From: Granulicatella elegans ATCC 700633
GTDB taxonomy: Bacteria; Bacillota; Bacilli; Lactobacillales; Aerococcaceae
Length of the DNA stretch: 64,000 nt
Direction of reading: 5' to 3'
Assembly: GCF_000162475.2 (NCBI RefSeq)
Contig: NZ_KI391971.1
Location: forward strand, 348,983 to 412,982
The notes below the pieces were generated by a model. That model made no database searches. It was not told the origin of the DNA and saw only the letters and a program-made list of their open reading frames with translations. Of this stretch, positions 55,146-64,000 are shown in pieces. A program made the position numbers and the translations under genes. The stretch's first letter is position 1. The number at the start of each line of letters is the position of its first letter.

Positions 55146-57548
55146 ATGTTTGCACAAGTAATTGTAGATGTTCCAGTAAAACAAGTGAATCGACCATTTG
55201 ATTATAGAATTCCTGAAATCTTCGAAGGAGAAATCGAAGTAGGAATGAGAGTAGTAGTTCCATTTGCTGGAAGAAGTGTGCAAGGTTTTGTTGTTTCAAT
55301 TCGTCCAACATCTGATTTTGATGGGGAATTAAAAGAAATTGAACGATTGATGGATCTTGAACCTGTTCTCTCAAAAGAAATGATTGAATTAGGAGAATAT
55401 ATGTCCAATCATTTATTCGCCTTTTTAATTCACTGTTATCAAACAATGTTACCAGCGATGTTAAAAACAACAACAAGAAAGTTATTTGTATTAAAAAATC
55501 CCCAAGAGCAAGAAGAAATTTTTCAAAGAATTTTTAATGGGCAATTAGAAATAGAAGTCACGGATGAAATGCCAAAGGAAATTTTGGCAGAGTTACTACG
55601 TTTAAAACAAAAAGGAATTGTTCAAACAAAAACTTTAGTAGAAGACCGCAAACAAATAAAAACAGAAGATTGGATTGTATTATCGTATTTACCTGAAGAA
55701 TATTTGGAAATGATGAAGCAAGTTCCAAAAAATGCGGCAAAACAATTAAGATTTCTAGAGGGCTTGTCTAGTTTAGAGAATACAGAAATTGCGAAAGCTG
55801 AATTTATGACTCGCTTTAATGTTGTGCAAGCAGATGTGAAAAAAGCTTTTGAAAAAGGTTGGATTCTTTTAGAAAAAAGAGCAGTAGATAGAGATCCTTA
55901 TGCGGGGAGAAAAATTATCAACTCGAAACCATTTGAACTAAATGAAGAGCAAAAACAAGTCTTTCAACAAGTGTTAGAAGAAGAAATTGATGAAACCTCT
56001 CATGTTTATTTATTGCAAGGCGTGACAGGCTCAGGAAAGACAGAAGTGTATCTTCAATGGATTGGAGAAGCCATTCAAAAAGGGAAAAGCGCTATGATGC
56101 TTGTTCCAGAAATTTCATTAACTCCTCAAATGGTTCAACGATTCAAAGAACGATTTGGGAATCGAGTAGCTGTTTTACATAGTGGGTTGAATCCTGGAGA
56201 AAAACATGATGAATGGCAAAAAATAAAAGAAGGTCGAGCAGACATTGTTGTTGGAGCAAGATCTTCGGTATTTGCTCCTTTAGAAAATATTGGCATTATT
56301 ATTTTGGATGAAGAACATGAGAGTACTTATAAGCAGGATGATACTCCACGTTATCATGCGAGAGATATTGCGATTTGGAGAGGGAAATATCATCGCTGTC
56401 CTGTCATACTTGGTAGTGCAACTCCAAGTTTAGAATCTCGAGCAAGAGCAGAAAAGGGAGTTTATCGTTTATTACGTTTAACAAAACGTGCTAAACATCA
56501 ATCATTACCTCAAGTTCATGTGCTTGATATGAAACAAGAATTTTTGGCGCAAAAAGGAAGTTTCTCCAAACGTTTATTACAAGCGTTAGAAGACCGATTA
56601 GAAAAAGGAGAGCAAAGTGTGTTGCTCTTAAATCGAAGAGGATATTCGTCCTTTATTATGTGTCGAGATTGTGGTTATGTATTGGAATGTCCAAATTGTG
56701 ATATTTCTTTGACGCTTCATATGGATACAAAAGTGATGAAATGCCATTACTGTGGGCATGAAGAAGGTATTCCAAATCACTGTCCGAAATGTCATAGCCG
56801 ACAAATTCGTTATTTCGGAACGGGAACTCAAAAGCTTCAAGAAGAATTAGAGCAATTGTTGCCAACTGCAAGAGTTATTCGAATGGATGTCGATACAACT
56901 CGTAAAAAGGGACAACATGAAGCGTTGTTAAAACAATTTGAAGAACAAAAAGCGGACATTTTAATTGGAACACAAATGATCGCTAAAGGGTTAGATTTTC
57001 CAAATGTTACTTTAGTAGGGGTCGTCAATGCAGATACAGCTTTAAATATTCCGGATTTTAGGGCTGCAGAAAAAACTTTCCAATTATTAACGCAAGTAGC
57101 AGGAAGAGCTGGTAGAGGAGATAAGGCTGGAGAAGTATTTATTCAAACATATAATCCAGATCATTATGCGATTCAATTAGCACAAAATCACTATTACGAA
57201 GCTTTCTTTGCTCAAGAAATGAAAATGAGACATCTTGCTCATTATCCGCCCTACTATTTTACAGTGATGATTACAGTTTCTAGTGAACAAGAATATGCTG
57301 CACAAAAACAGGCTTATAAAATTAAAAAGGTATTGGAAGGTAAACTATCTTCTCAATCTGTCTTATTAGGACCGAGTGCAAAATCAATTGCTAGAATGAA
57401 TAACCGTTATTATTATCAATTAATTATTAAATATAAAAAAGATCCAGTATTAGATATTTTATTACATGAGGTCTTAGTCAATACTCAATCGACTCCACAA
57501 TCAAAAGTAGCGGTATCCATTGATGTAGAACCTCAATATTTTTTATAA
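55146..57548 (+). CDS. priA: Primosomal replication restart helicase PriA
   Basis: 800 residues, a 3'-5' superfamily-2 helicase that reloads the replisome at stalled forks. N-terminal DNA-binding domain (VPVKQVNRPFDYRIP), Walker A GVTGSGKTEV (about 294-303), DEEH box (IIILDEEHESTYKQ), and a zinc-binding insertion with eight cysteines (CRDCGYVLECPNCD ... CHYCGHEEGIPNHCPKC). Length normal. Confidence 0.97.
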   Translation: MFAQVIVDVPVKQVNRPFDYRIPEIFEGEIEVGMRVVVPFAGRSVQGFVVSIRPTSDFDGELKEIERLMDLEPVLSKEMIELGEYMSNHLFAFLIHCYQTMLPAMLKTTTRKLFVLKNPQEQEEIFQRIFNGQLEIEVTDEMPKEILAELLRLKQKGIVQTKTLVEDRKQIKTEDWIVLSYLPEEYLEMMKQVPKNAAKQLRFLEGLSSLENTEIAKAEFMTRFNVVQADVKKAFEKGWILLEKRAVDRDPYAGRKIINSKPFELNEEQKQVFQQVLEEEIDETSHVYLLQGVTGSGKTEVYLQWIGEAIQKGKSAMMLVPEISLTPQMVQRFKERFGNRVAVLHSGLNPGEKHDEWQKIKEGRADIVVGARSSVFAPLENIGIIILDEEHESTYKQDDTPRYHARDIAIWRGKYHRCPVILGSATPSLESRARAEKGVYRLLRLTKRAKHQSLPQVHVLDMKQEFLAQKGSFSKRLLQALEDRLEKGEQSVLLLNRRGYSSFIMCRDCGYVLECPNCDISLTLHMDTKVMKCHYCGHEEGIPNHCPKCHSRQIRYFGTGTQKLQEELEQLLPTARVIRMDVDTTRKKGQHEALLKQFEEQKADILIGTQMIAKGLDFPNVTLVGVVNADTALNIPDFRAAEKTFQLLTQVAGRAGRGDKAGEVFIQTYNPDHYAIQLAQNHYYEAFFAQEMKMRHLAHYPPYYFTVMITVSSEQEYAAQKQAYKIKKVLEGKLSSQSVLLGPSAKSIARMNNRYYYQLIIKYKKDPVLDILLHEVLVNTQSTPQSKVAVSIDVEPQYFL

Positions 57549-57565
57549 GGATAGGAAGTGGAATT

Positions 57566-58522
57566 TTGAAAAAAATTATTTTTATGGGAACACCCGAATT
57601 TTCAACAAAAGTATTACATGCTTTAGTTAGTTCAGAAGAATATGAAGTGATTGCGGTTGTGACTCAACCAGATAGACCAGTTGGACGTAAAAAAGTGATT
57701 ACGCCATCACCCGTAAAAAAATATGCATTAGAACAAAATATTGCTGTATATCAACCAGAAAAATTAACGGGTTCAGAAGAATTAGAACAACTAATGGCAT
57801 TAGATGCTGATTTAATTGTGACAGCTGCTTATGGTCAGTTTTTACCAAAGAAATTTTTAGAATTTCCAAAACAGGGTGCTGTCAATGTCCATGCATCCTT
57901 ATTACCAAAATATCGCGGAGGTGCACCGATTCATTACGCTATTATAAATGGGGATTCTCATACAGGTGTAACTATTATGCGAATGGTTAGCAAAATGGAT
58001 GCGGGAAATATTTTGTCACAACGCTCGATTCCAATTGAACAAACTGATGATGTAGCTTCCATGTTTGAAAAATTAAGTATAGTAGGTGCGGAATTATTAT
58101 TAGACACATTACCGAAAATTTTTGATGGGACAATTACTGAAATTGTACAAGATGAAGCGTTCGTAACGTATTCTCCAAATATTACACGAGAACAAGAACA
58201 AATCGATTGGACAAAAGAAGCAAAAATGGTAGATTGCTTTATCCGTGGCTTACGTCCTTGGCCAACTTCATTTACTATATTAAATGGAGAAAGAGTGAAA
58301 ATTTGGCAAGTGAAGGTAGTAGATCAAACAACTGCTGAACAACCAGGAACATTATTTAAAGAAAATCATCATTTGTATGTAGCATGTGGTAATCAAACCG
58401 TATTAGAAATTATTGAATTACAACCTGCAGGAAAAGCTAAAATGAGTTCAGATGCCTTTATGAATGGTTTTGCTTCTGTTATTGAAGAGAAAGCTTGCTT
58501 TGAAGGGGTAAATCATGGATAA
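57566..58522 (+). CDS. fmt: Methionyl-tRNA formyltransferase
   Basis: Formylates initiator Met-tRNA with 10-formyl-THF (folate made through folC). 318 residues, TTG start with AGGAAG upstream. IIFMGTPEFSTKVL, the loop LLPKYRGGAPIHYAIINGD and the C-terminal LRPWPTSFT are characteristic. It ends 8 bases inside rsmB. Confidence 0.97.
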   Translation: MKKIIFMGTPEFSTKVLHALVSSEEYEVIAVVTQPDRPVGRKKVITPSPVKKYALEQNIAVYQPEKLTGSEELEQLMALDADLIVTAAYGQFLPKKFLEFPKQGAVNVHASLLPKYRGGAPIHYAIINGDSHTGVTIMRMVSKMDAGNILSQRSIPIEQTDDVASMFEKLSIVGAELLLDTLPKIFDGTITEIVQDEAFVTYSPNITREQEQIDWTKEAKMVDCFIRGLRPWPTSFTILNGERVKIWQVKVVDQTTAEQPGTLFKENHHLYVACGNQTVLEIIELQPAGKAKMSSDAFMNGFASVIEEKACFEGVNHG

Positions 58523-59840
58523 GGTCAGAAATGCAGTTGTAGACTTATTAGTTCAAGTGGAACAAGATCAATCTTATTCAACGATTAGTTTGAAAAAGGT
58601 AATTGAGCAACAAAAATGGACTGCAAAAGATAAAGGTTTGTTAACTGAATTGTTTTATGGAACGATTCAGCGAAAAATGACGATTGATTTTTATTTAGCT
58701 CCTTATATTCAAAAAGCAAAGAAAATTCAACCATGGGTGAAACAATTGCTAAGAATTTCCATTTACCAAATGGTGTTTTTGGATAAAATTCCAGATCATG
58801 CAGCGATTTTTGAAGCAGTACAAATTGCGAAAAAACGTGGTCATCAAGGCATTGCTAAATTTGTCAATGGCGTACTTAGAAATTTCCAAAGAAATGATCT
58901 AAGAAGTTTTGAGGAAATAAAAGATACAGATGAAAGAATGAGTGTACAGTATAGTATTCCAAAATGGATGTACCAATTATTTAAACAACAGTATGGGGTA
59001 GAACAAGCACAACAAATTTCTGAATCTATTTTAACGGCGCCAAGTGTTAGTGTTCGTATTCAACCGAATCATTTGAATCAAGAGCAAGTAAAACAACTTC
59101 TATTAGAAGAAGGAGTTCAAACTAGAGAGAGTACCTTATCGAATAGATGTTTAATTGTGGAAGAGGGAAATGTATTCCTCTCAAAAACTTTTGAAAAAGG
59201 GATTATTACGATTCAAGATGAAGCTTCATCATTAGTAGCACAAGTTGCTAATTTAAAACCAACAAATAAAGTGCTTGATACATGTGCAGCACCTGGTGGA
59301 AAGACAACTCATATTGCAAGCTATTTAGATCCATCAAAAGGTGGACGTGTAGACGCTTTAGACTTATATGAACATAAATTAAAAAAAATACAAGAAAATG
59401 CCAAAAGGTTACAAGTGGATGATTGTATTTCAATGAGAATATTAGATGCTCGTAATGCTCAAGAAGCTTATCCAACTGAAAGTTTTGATGCGGTATTTGT
59501 GGATGCTCCTTGTTCAGGATTAGGTTTAGTTCGTCGTAAACCGGATATAAAATATACAAAAAGTTTAAAAGATTTAAAGAGTTTAGAAAAAATTCAACTT
59601 GATATTTTATTATCTGCTTCAAAAATGGTAAAATCAAAGGGAAGTCTAGTATATTCTACGTGTACAATTAATAAGGCAGAAAATAGAGAGCTGGTTAATC
59701 AATTTTTAGAAGAGAACCCGGCATTTGAAATTGAACCGATTGGAAAGTGGATTCATAAAGATACAGAAGATATTACAATATTACCAAATGACTTTAATAG
59801 TGATGGGTTTTATATTTGTAAATTAGTGAAAAAATCTTAA
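58515..59840 (+). CDS. rsmB: 16S rRNA m5C967 methyltransferase RsmB
   Basis: 441 residues: N-terminal NusB-like helical domain (1-140), then the SAM-dependent domain with DTCAAPGGKTTHI, DAPCSGLGLVRRKPDIKY (catalytic Cys) and YSTCTINKAEN. Overlaps fmt by 8 bases. Confidence 0.96.
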   Translation: MDKVRNAVVDLLVQVEQDQSYSTISLKKVIEQQKWTAKDKGLLTELFYGTIQRKMTIDFYLAPYIQKAKKIQPWVKQLLRISIYQMVFLDKIPDHAAIFEAVQIAKKRGHQGIAKFVNGVLRNFQRNDLRSFEEIKDTDERMSVQYSIPKWMYQLFKQQYGVEQAQQISESILTAPSVSVRIQPNHLNQEQVKQLLLEEGVQTRESTLSNRCLIVEEGNVFLSKTFEKGIITIQDEASSLVAQVANLKPTNKVLDTCAAPGGKTTHIASYLDPSKGGRVDALDLYEHKLKKIQENAKRLQVDDCISMRILDARNAQEAYPTESFDAVFVDAPCSGLGLVRRKPDIKYTKSLKDLKSLEKIQLDILLSASKMVKSKGSLVYSTCTINKAENRELVNQFLEENPAFEIEPIGKWIHKDTEDITILPNDFNSDGFYICKLVKKS

Positions 59841-59858
59841 ACATTAAGGAGGGATTGT

Positions 59859-60605
59859 ATGAAATTTGCTATAAAAAGTGATGTTGGTCAACGAAGAAAA
59901 GTAAACGAAGATGCTGCTGGCTACTTTGAAAGCAAAAATAACATCCCGCTTATGATGGTTTGCGATGGAATTGGTGGACATAATGCAGGAGACGTGGCGA
60001 GTTCAATGGCGCTAATGGCGATTGGACAAGCATGGGAAAAGACTCATTTTGATGATATGGAAGAAGCATATCAATGGCTCGTTAAAAAAATTGAAGAAGC
60101 TAACGATGATATTCTTTCACGTTCTACTCAATACGCTGATTTATATGGAATGGGGACAACTTTAGTAGCTGCATGTGTCATTGGAAATCAATTAATGATT
60201 GCTAATGTTGGAGATAGTCGAGCTTATGTTTTGAGAAACTTCCAATTAAAGCAATTAACAGAAGATCAAAGTTTAGTCAATGCATTATTGAAATCAGGTG
60301 AAATCACTCCTGAAGAAGCAGAACATCATCCAAATAAAAATATCGTGACACAGTCATTAGGAGTAACTTCGGCTGTCGAAATTGATTTTGTCAGAATGAC
60401 TGTGAAAGAAGAAGATATCTTATTACTATGTAGTGATGGACTTAGTGATATGTTGTCATTAGAAGAAATAAGAAATGTTCTAAATCATTATTCAGATTTG
60501 GAACAACAAGTAGAAAAAGCTGTTCAAGCGGCTAATGAGTCAGGTGGTCGTGATAATATTACAGTTGCGATTGCAAAAATTCACCTTAGAGAGGAGGAAG
60601 CCTAA
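59859..60605 (+). CDS. stp: PP2C-type serine/threonine phosphatase
   Basis: 248 residues, the partner phosphatase of the PASTA kinase. Metal-binding motifs: VNEDA, CDGIGGHNAGDVAS, NVGDSRAYVL, SDGLSDML and SGGRDNITVAI. AAGGAGG precedes the ATG. The stop overlaps the kinase start by one base, indicating coupled translation. Confidence 0.97.
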   Translation: MKFAIKSDVGQRRKVNEDAAGYFESKNNIPLMMVCDGIGGHNAGDVASSMALMAIGQAWEKTHFDDMEEAYQWLVKKIEEANDDILSRSTQYADLYGMGTTLVAACVIGNQLMIANVGDSRAYVLRNFQLKQLTEDQSLVNALLKSGEITPEEAEHHPNKNIVTQSLGVTSAVEIDFVRMTVKEEDILLLCSDGLSDMLSLEEIRNVLNHYSDLEQQVEKAVQAANESGGRDNITVAIAKIHLREEEA

Positions 60606-62521
60606 TGCTAGAAGCTGGTAGAACATTAAATGGACGTTATAAAATTCAATCTTTAATTGGAACTGGCGGAATGGCTGCGGTTTACCTTGCAAAGGATTTA
60701 ATTTTAGATCGATTAGTTGCCATTAAAGTATTACGATTAGATTTTCGCCAAAATGATGATGCGATGAGAAGATTTAGAAGAGAAGCTTTGTCAGCGACTC
60801 AATTAACTCACCCAAACATTGTAGGTGTATATGATGTTGGACAATCACAAGAAATGAATTACATTGTGATGGAATATGTAGAAGGAACCGATTTAAAAGA
60901 TTATGTGAGACAAAAAGGTGCACTACATCCTATTGAAGCTGTTCGTATTATGATGCAAATTGTATCAGCGATTGCAGCTGCACATCAAAATCGCATTATT
61001 CACCGTGATATTAAACCACAAAATATTTTAATTGATAAAGAAGGAAATGTTAAAATAACAGATTTTGGAATTGCAGTTGCTTTATCAGATACTTCATTAA
61101 CTCAAACGAATACATTGCTAGGTTCAGTACATTACTTATCACCAGAACAAGCAAGAGGTGGTATGGCGACCATTCAAACAGATATTTATGCTTTAGGTAT
61201 TGTGTTATATGAACTATTAACAGGAAAAGTACCTTTTGATGGAGAGTCCGCAGTTTCTATTGCGCTGAAACATTTCCAAGAACCATTACCAACGATTGTA
61301 AATCCGATTGCAATGGTTCCACAGAGCTTAGAAAATATTGTATTAAAAGCTACTGCAAAAGATCCAATGCATCGCTATAGAAGTTGTTATGAAATGTTTC
61401 AAGATTTGAAAACTTGTTTAGACTCTACAAGACTATATGAAAAGAAATTTGTACCAGCAAGTTTTTCAGGAGAAACAAAAGTACTAACACCAATTCATAC
61501 ACAAAAAGTTAAACCAATTCAAACAAGTAAAGAAATACCAGTTGTAGAAATGGATGAAGAGAAACCAGTTAAAAAGAGACGTAAATGGCCTTGGCTCATT
61601 CTACTCTTATTAATTTCAATAGTAGGAATAATGGCTTTTGTATTTTTACAATCTAGTCCAAAAGAAGTTCAAGTGCCAGATGTAACGAATTTAACAGAAG
61701 CAGCCGCTAAAACAAAATTAGCAGATGCCAAATTAAATGTTACAGATGTCATTCAGATAAAATCGGATGAAATTGAAAGTGGAAAAGTCATCGAAACGAA
61801 TCCAAAAGCTGGTAGTACAGTAAAAGAAAAATCAAAAATTGCGATTAAAGTAAGTTCAGGAAAAGAAGCTATTACAATGAAAGACTATCGTAATAAAAAT
61901 TATGAAGCTGCAAGAGATGAATTAAAAAAACTAGGATTTACAGTGGAAAAGCAAGAAGAAAATTCTGATAGTGTAGAATCTGGTAAAGTGATTTCTCAAA
62001 GTATTGCTCCAAATCAAAAAGTAGAAGGGAAAGATCCAGTAATTACATTAGTAGTTAGTAAAGGAGAAAGCTCTATTAAAATGGCTAACCTAACAGGTTA
62101 TACAAGAGCAGGAGCCATTGAATATGCAAATTCAAACAATTTAGCATTAACTATTACTGAAGAAGAAAACGAAGCAACTGTAGATACAGTCATTAGACAA
62201 TCAATACGAGAAGGTGCAGAAGTGAAAAAAGGAACTGCACTTACAATTGTATTATCAAAAGGTAAAAAGGAACATACAGTAACAAAACAAATTGTAATTC
62301 CTTATCAAAAGAATGCTCAAAATAATGGTCAAAAAAAAGTTAATAAAATTTCAATATATATTGAAGATACGAAACATCAAATTTCCAATGTGTATAACAC
62401 ATTAGAAATCACGGAAGATACTACGCTGAATTTAACATTTACTTTAAGTAATTCTCAACCAATAGGAAAATATAAAATTGTAAGTGATGGAAAAGAAATT
62501 TCATCAGGAAATGTACAATAA
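60605..62521 (+). CDS. prkC: PASTA-domain serine/threonine protein kinase
   Basis: 638 residues. Cytoplasmic kinase domain (1-275): GTGGMAAVY loop, Lys in VAIKVLRL, HRDIKPQN, DFG and SPEQARGG. Transmembrane helix 329-348 (WLILLLLISIVGIMAFVFL). Three PASTA repeats outside (about 355-560), which sense muropeptides, and a C-terminal extension of about 75 residues. It controls cell-wall growth. The usual next gene, rsgA, is not adjacent: an IS3-family element starts 22 bases after the stop. Confidence 0.96.
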   Translation: MLEAGRTLNGRYKIQSLIGTGGMAAVYLAKDLILDRLVAIKVLRLDFRQNDDAMRRFRREALSATQLTHPNIVGVYDVGQSQEMNYIVMEYVEGTDLKDYVRQKGALHPIEAVRIMMQIVSAIAAAHQNRIIHRDIKPQNILIDKEGNVKITDFGIAVALSDTSLTQTNTLLGSVHYLSPEQARGGMATIQTDIYALGIVLYELLTGKVPFDGESAVSIALKHFQEPLPTIVNPIAMVPQSLENIVLKATAKDPMHRYRSCYEMFQDLKTCLDSTRLYEKKFVPASFSGETKVLTPIHTQKVKPIQTSKEIPVVEMDEEKPVKKRRKWPWLILLLLISIVGIMAFVFLQSSPKEVQVPDVTNLTEAAAKTKLADAKLNVTDVIQIKSDEIESGKVIETNPKAGSTVKEKSKIAIKVSSGKEAITMKDYRNKNYEAARDELKKLGFTVEKQEENSDSVESGKVISQSIAPNQKVEGKDPVITLVVSKGESSIKMANLTGYTRAGAIEYANSNNLALTITEEENEATVDTVIRQSIREGAEVKKGTALTIVLSKGKKEHTVTKQIVIPYQKNAQNNGQKKVNKISIYIEDTKHQISNVYNTLEITEDTTLNLTFTLSNSQPIGKYKIVSDGKEISSGNVQ

Positions 62522-62705
62522 GAAAGAAAGACTGTAGCGAAAATGAAGTGACCCCAAAAAGTTAGACTTTTTTTGAGACGACTTAAGTCGTCTCTTTTTG
62601 ATTAATAAAACAAAATGTATGAATAACCCCCTAGGGGGTTCGCGCCAAAATTTTGGCGCTTTTTTTCTTGGATATATTACTATAACTTTCAAATAAATTT
62701 ACTAG

Positions 62706-63539
62706 CTAAGCACTACAAGAAGAGTTTGAATGACACATTCTATAGTTTACTGGACTTAGTCCATCCAGTTTGATTTTTATACGTTTATTGTTGTAATAAT
62801 CAATATAATTAATAATGGCTTTCTCTAATTCGTCAAGAGACTTAAATTCCTTTTCAAATCCATAAAACATTTCTGATTTCAAAATACCAAAGAAAGATTC
62901 CATCATACCATTATCTGTACTGTTTCCCTTACGCGACATAGACGGTAGTATACCTTTGTTCTCTAAAAATTGATGGTAAGAATCATGCTGGTATTGCCAC
63001 CCTTGGTCACTATGGAGAATTGTGTTCTCGTACTTTTTATCTGTAAAGGCCTCCTTCAACATTATCTTTACTTGTTGTAAGTTAGGTGAGCGTGAAAGAT
63101 TGTACGCAATAATTTCACTGTTGAATCCATCTAAAACTGGCGATAAATATAGTTTCTGTTCACTACTTGGAATGGCAAACTCAGTTACATCTGTGTAGCA
63201 TTTTTCCATTGGTTTAGCACCTTCAAAATCACGTTGAATCAGATTGCCTGATCTCTTACCAACATCTCCTTGGTATGAATAATACTTACGTTTACGACGA
63301 ATACGAGCGATTAAACCAAGCACTTTCATCAAGCGTTGTACCTTCTTATGATTCACTTTAAATCCACGATTTCTCAATTCTAAATGAATTCTACGGTAAC
63401 CATAGTTTCCCTTATGTTCGGTAAAAATGGCTTGTATTTCATCTTTAATCTGTTGATCCTTATCTGGTTGGTTCATTTGTTTTAAATGGTAATAGTACGT
63501 TGAACGAGCTAATTTAATTACTTTAAGAAGAATATCCAA
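62706..63539 (-). CDS. IS3-family transposase OrfB, copy B
   Basis: 277 residues, differing from copy A at a modest number of positions; catalytic YTDVTEF, LHSDQGWQY and MMESFFGILKSE are intact. Expressed by frameshift from orfA by inference. Confidence 0.9.
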   Translation of the reverse strand: MDILLKVIKLARSTYYYHLKQMNQPDKDQQIKDEIQAIFTEHKGNYGYRRIHLELRNRGFKVNHKKVQRLMKVLGLIARIRRKRKYYSYQGDVGKRSGNLIQRDFEGAKPMEKCYTDVTEFAIPSSEQKLYLSPVLDGFNSEIIAYNLSRSPNLQQVKIMLKEAFTDKKYENTILHSDQGWQYQHDSYHQFLENKGILPSMSRKGNSTDNGMMESFFGILKSEMFYGFEKEFKSLDELEKAIINYIDYYNNKRIKIKLDGLSPVNYRMCHSNSSCSA

Positions 63540-63553
63540 TGGAAATTCATTGA

Positions 63554-64000
63554 TTAATTCTTGAACAATTTCAGTCTTTCTTCTTTCGCTTTTTCCTCCT
63601 TCAATCGGAGTTCTCTCAACTTTTTTAGAATGGCATTCTCCGCTCTTAAGTATTCATTCTCTAGTTGAAGACGTTCTAACTCTGTCATTTCTTCTATTGT
63701 TTTCTTTGGTTTACGTCCCATTATTCTTGGTCTCCCTTTTGTTTTCTCAACAATAGTATACCCATTTTTCTTATAGTGTGCTAGCCAATTCGAAAGTAAA
63801 CCCCAATTTGGAAGTGCATAATCAATAGATACACTTGATTGTGAACGACCTTCTAAAAGAACTTTATCCATTATTTCCTGCTTTAGCTCTGGTGAATAGT
63901 AACGATTTTTTTCTTTTTTAACAATTTCTATCCCATATCGATCAATCAATCGAACTATGTATTTAATATTAGAAACGGCGATATCGTATTTCTGTGAAAG
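63554..64000 (-). CDS. IS3-family transposase OrfA, copy B (partial)
   Basis: C-terminal 148 residues; the frame continues to the window edge with [19 protein letters not shown], as in copy A. The start lies outside. Confidence 0.88.
   Translation of the reverse strand, partial: LSQKYDIAVSNIKYIVRLIDRYGIEIVKKEKNRYYSPELKQEIMDKVLLEGRSQSSVSIDYALPNWGLLSNWLAHYKKNGYTIVEKTKGRPRIMGRKPKKTIEEMTELERLQLENEYLRAENAILKKLRELRLKEEKAKEERLKLFKN

Larger units (their letters stand above)
62544..64000 (-). mobile_element. IS3-family (IS150-like) insertion sequence, copy B (cut by window)
   Basis: Nearly identical to copy A (22616-24187), with the same left end TGAAGTGACCCCAAAAAGTT and the same inward terminators: GAGACGAC-TTAA-GTCGTCTC (about 62574-62600) and GCGCCAAAA/TTTTGGCGC (about 62642-62665). 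These + strand hairpins lie right after prkC and would end its transcript. The right end lies beyond the window. Confidence 0.92.

Overview
The window is low-GC Gram-positive DNA, almost certainly from the order Lactobacillales. Gene content (V-type ATPase in the enterococcal ntp order, T-box-controlled valS, pnp/rnjB, ECF-type thiT, PASTA kinase, lactococcin-972-type immunity/export genes) suggests a Carnobacteriaceae or Enterococcaceae relative, perhaps Granulicatella-like. The genus is inference; no rRNA is present to settle it. Most genes lie on the + strand, have strong AGGAGG-type ribosome binding sites and are very AT-rich.

Layout. 1-8.4 kb: the end of ftsX, a T-box leader plus valS, then folC and radC. 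The usual valS-folC pair is split by an IS200-type and an ISL3-type element. 8.4-16.7 kb: a small possible nuclease, a structured RNA with its own terminator, then cell-envelope and housekeeping genes (ddl, murF, cshA, a DUF4300 lipoprotein, acpS, alr, and a MazF toxin without a neighbouring antitoxin). 16.7-20.3 kb: a four-gene heme-stress module, hrtB-hrtA-hssR-hssS, whose promoter carries a direct repeat resembling the staphylococcal HssR box. 20.4-22.1 kb: small accessory genes and a possible tiny RNA.

22.6-29.55 kb looks like a genomic island downstream of a tRNA-Lys(CTT) gene. A 15-base copy of the tRNA 3' end, split by an IS3-family element, marks the far side. Inside are genes with a different base composition and codon use, resembling streptococcal DNA: a membrane protein with a possible permuted papain-like domain, an AI-2E-family transporter, a second tRNA-Lys(CTT) and an HdeD-type membrane protein. 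An IS flanked by 32-bp direct repeats also lies there. The pnp gene, with a long leader hairpin, follows the tRNA.

29.8-39.1 kb: pnp, a bacteriocin-type immunity/ABC pair with no visible bacteriocin gene, rnjB (RNase J2), thiT and cls. 39.1-43.6 kb: an accessory block bounded by decayed IS remnants, holding a TetR regulator with two palindromic operators and a three-gene ABC-2 exporter. 43.6-44.0 kb: a single minus-strand gene under two LexA (SOS) boxes. 44.1-52.7 kb: a nine-gene V-type ATPase operon whose rotor subunit keeps the Na+-binding residues known from Enterococcus hirae. 52.7-62.5 kb: a minus-strand membrane-anchored protein, then gmk-rpoZ-priA-fmt-rsmB-stp-prkC. A second copy of the IS3-family element begins 22 bases after prkC and runs off the window.

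The most useful leads are the split attachment core at the tRNA-Lys island, the HssR-like and LexA-type operators, the unidentified RNA upstream of ddl, the bacteriocin-less immunity/export pair, and insertion sequences that carry inward-facing terminators at their ends.
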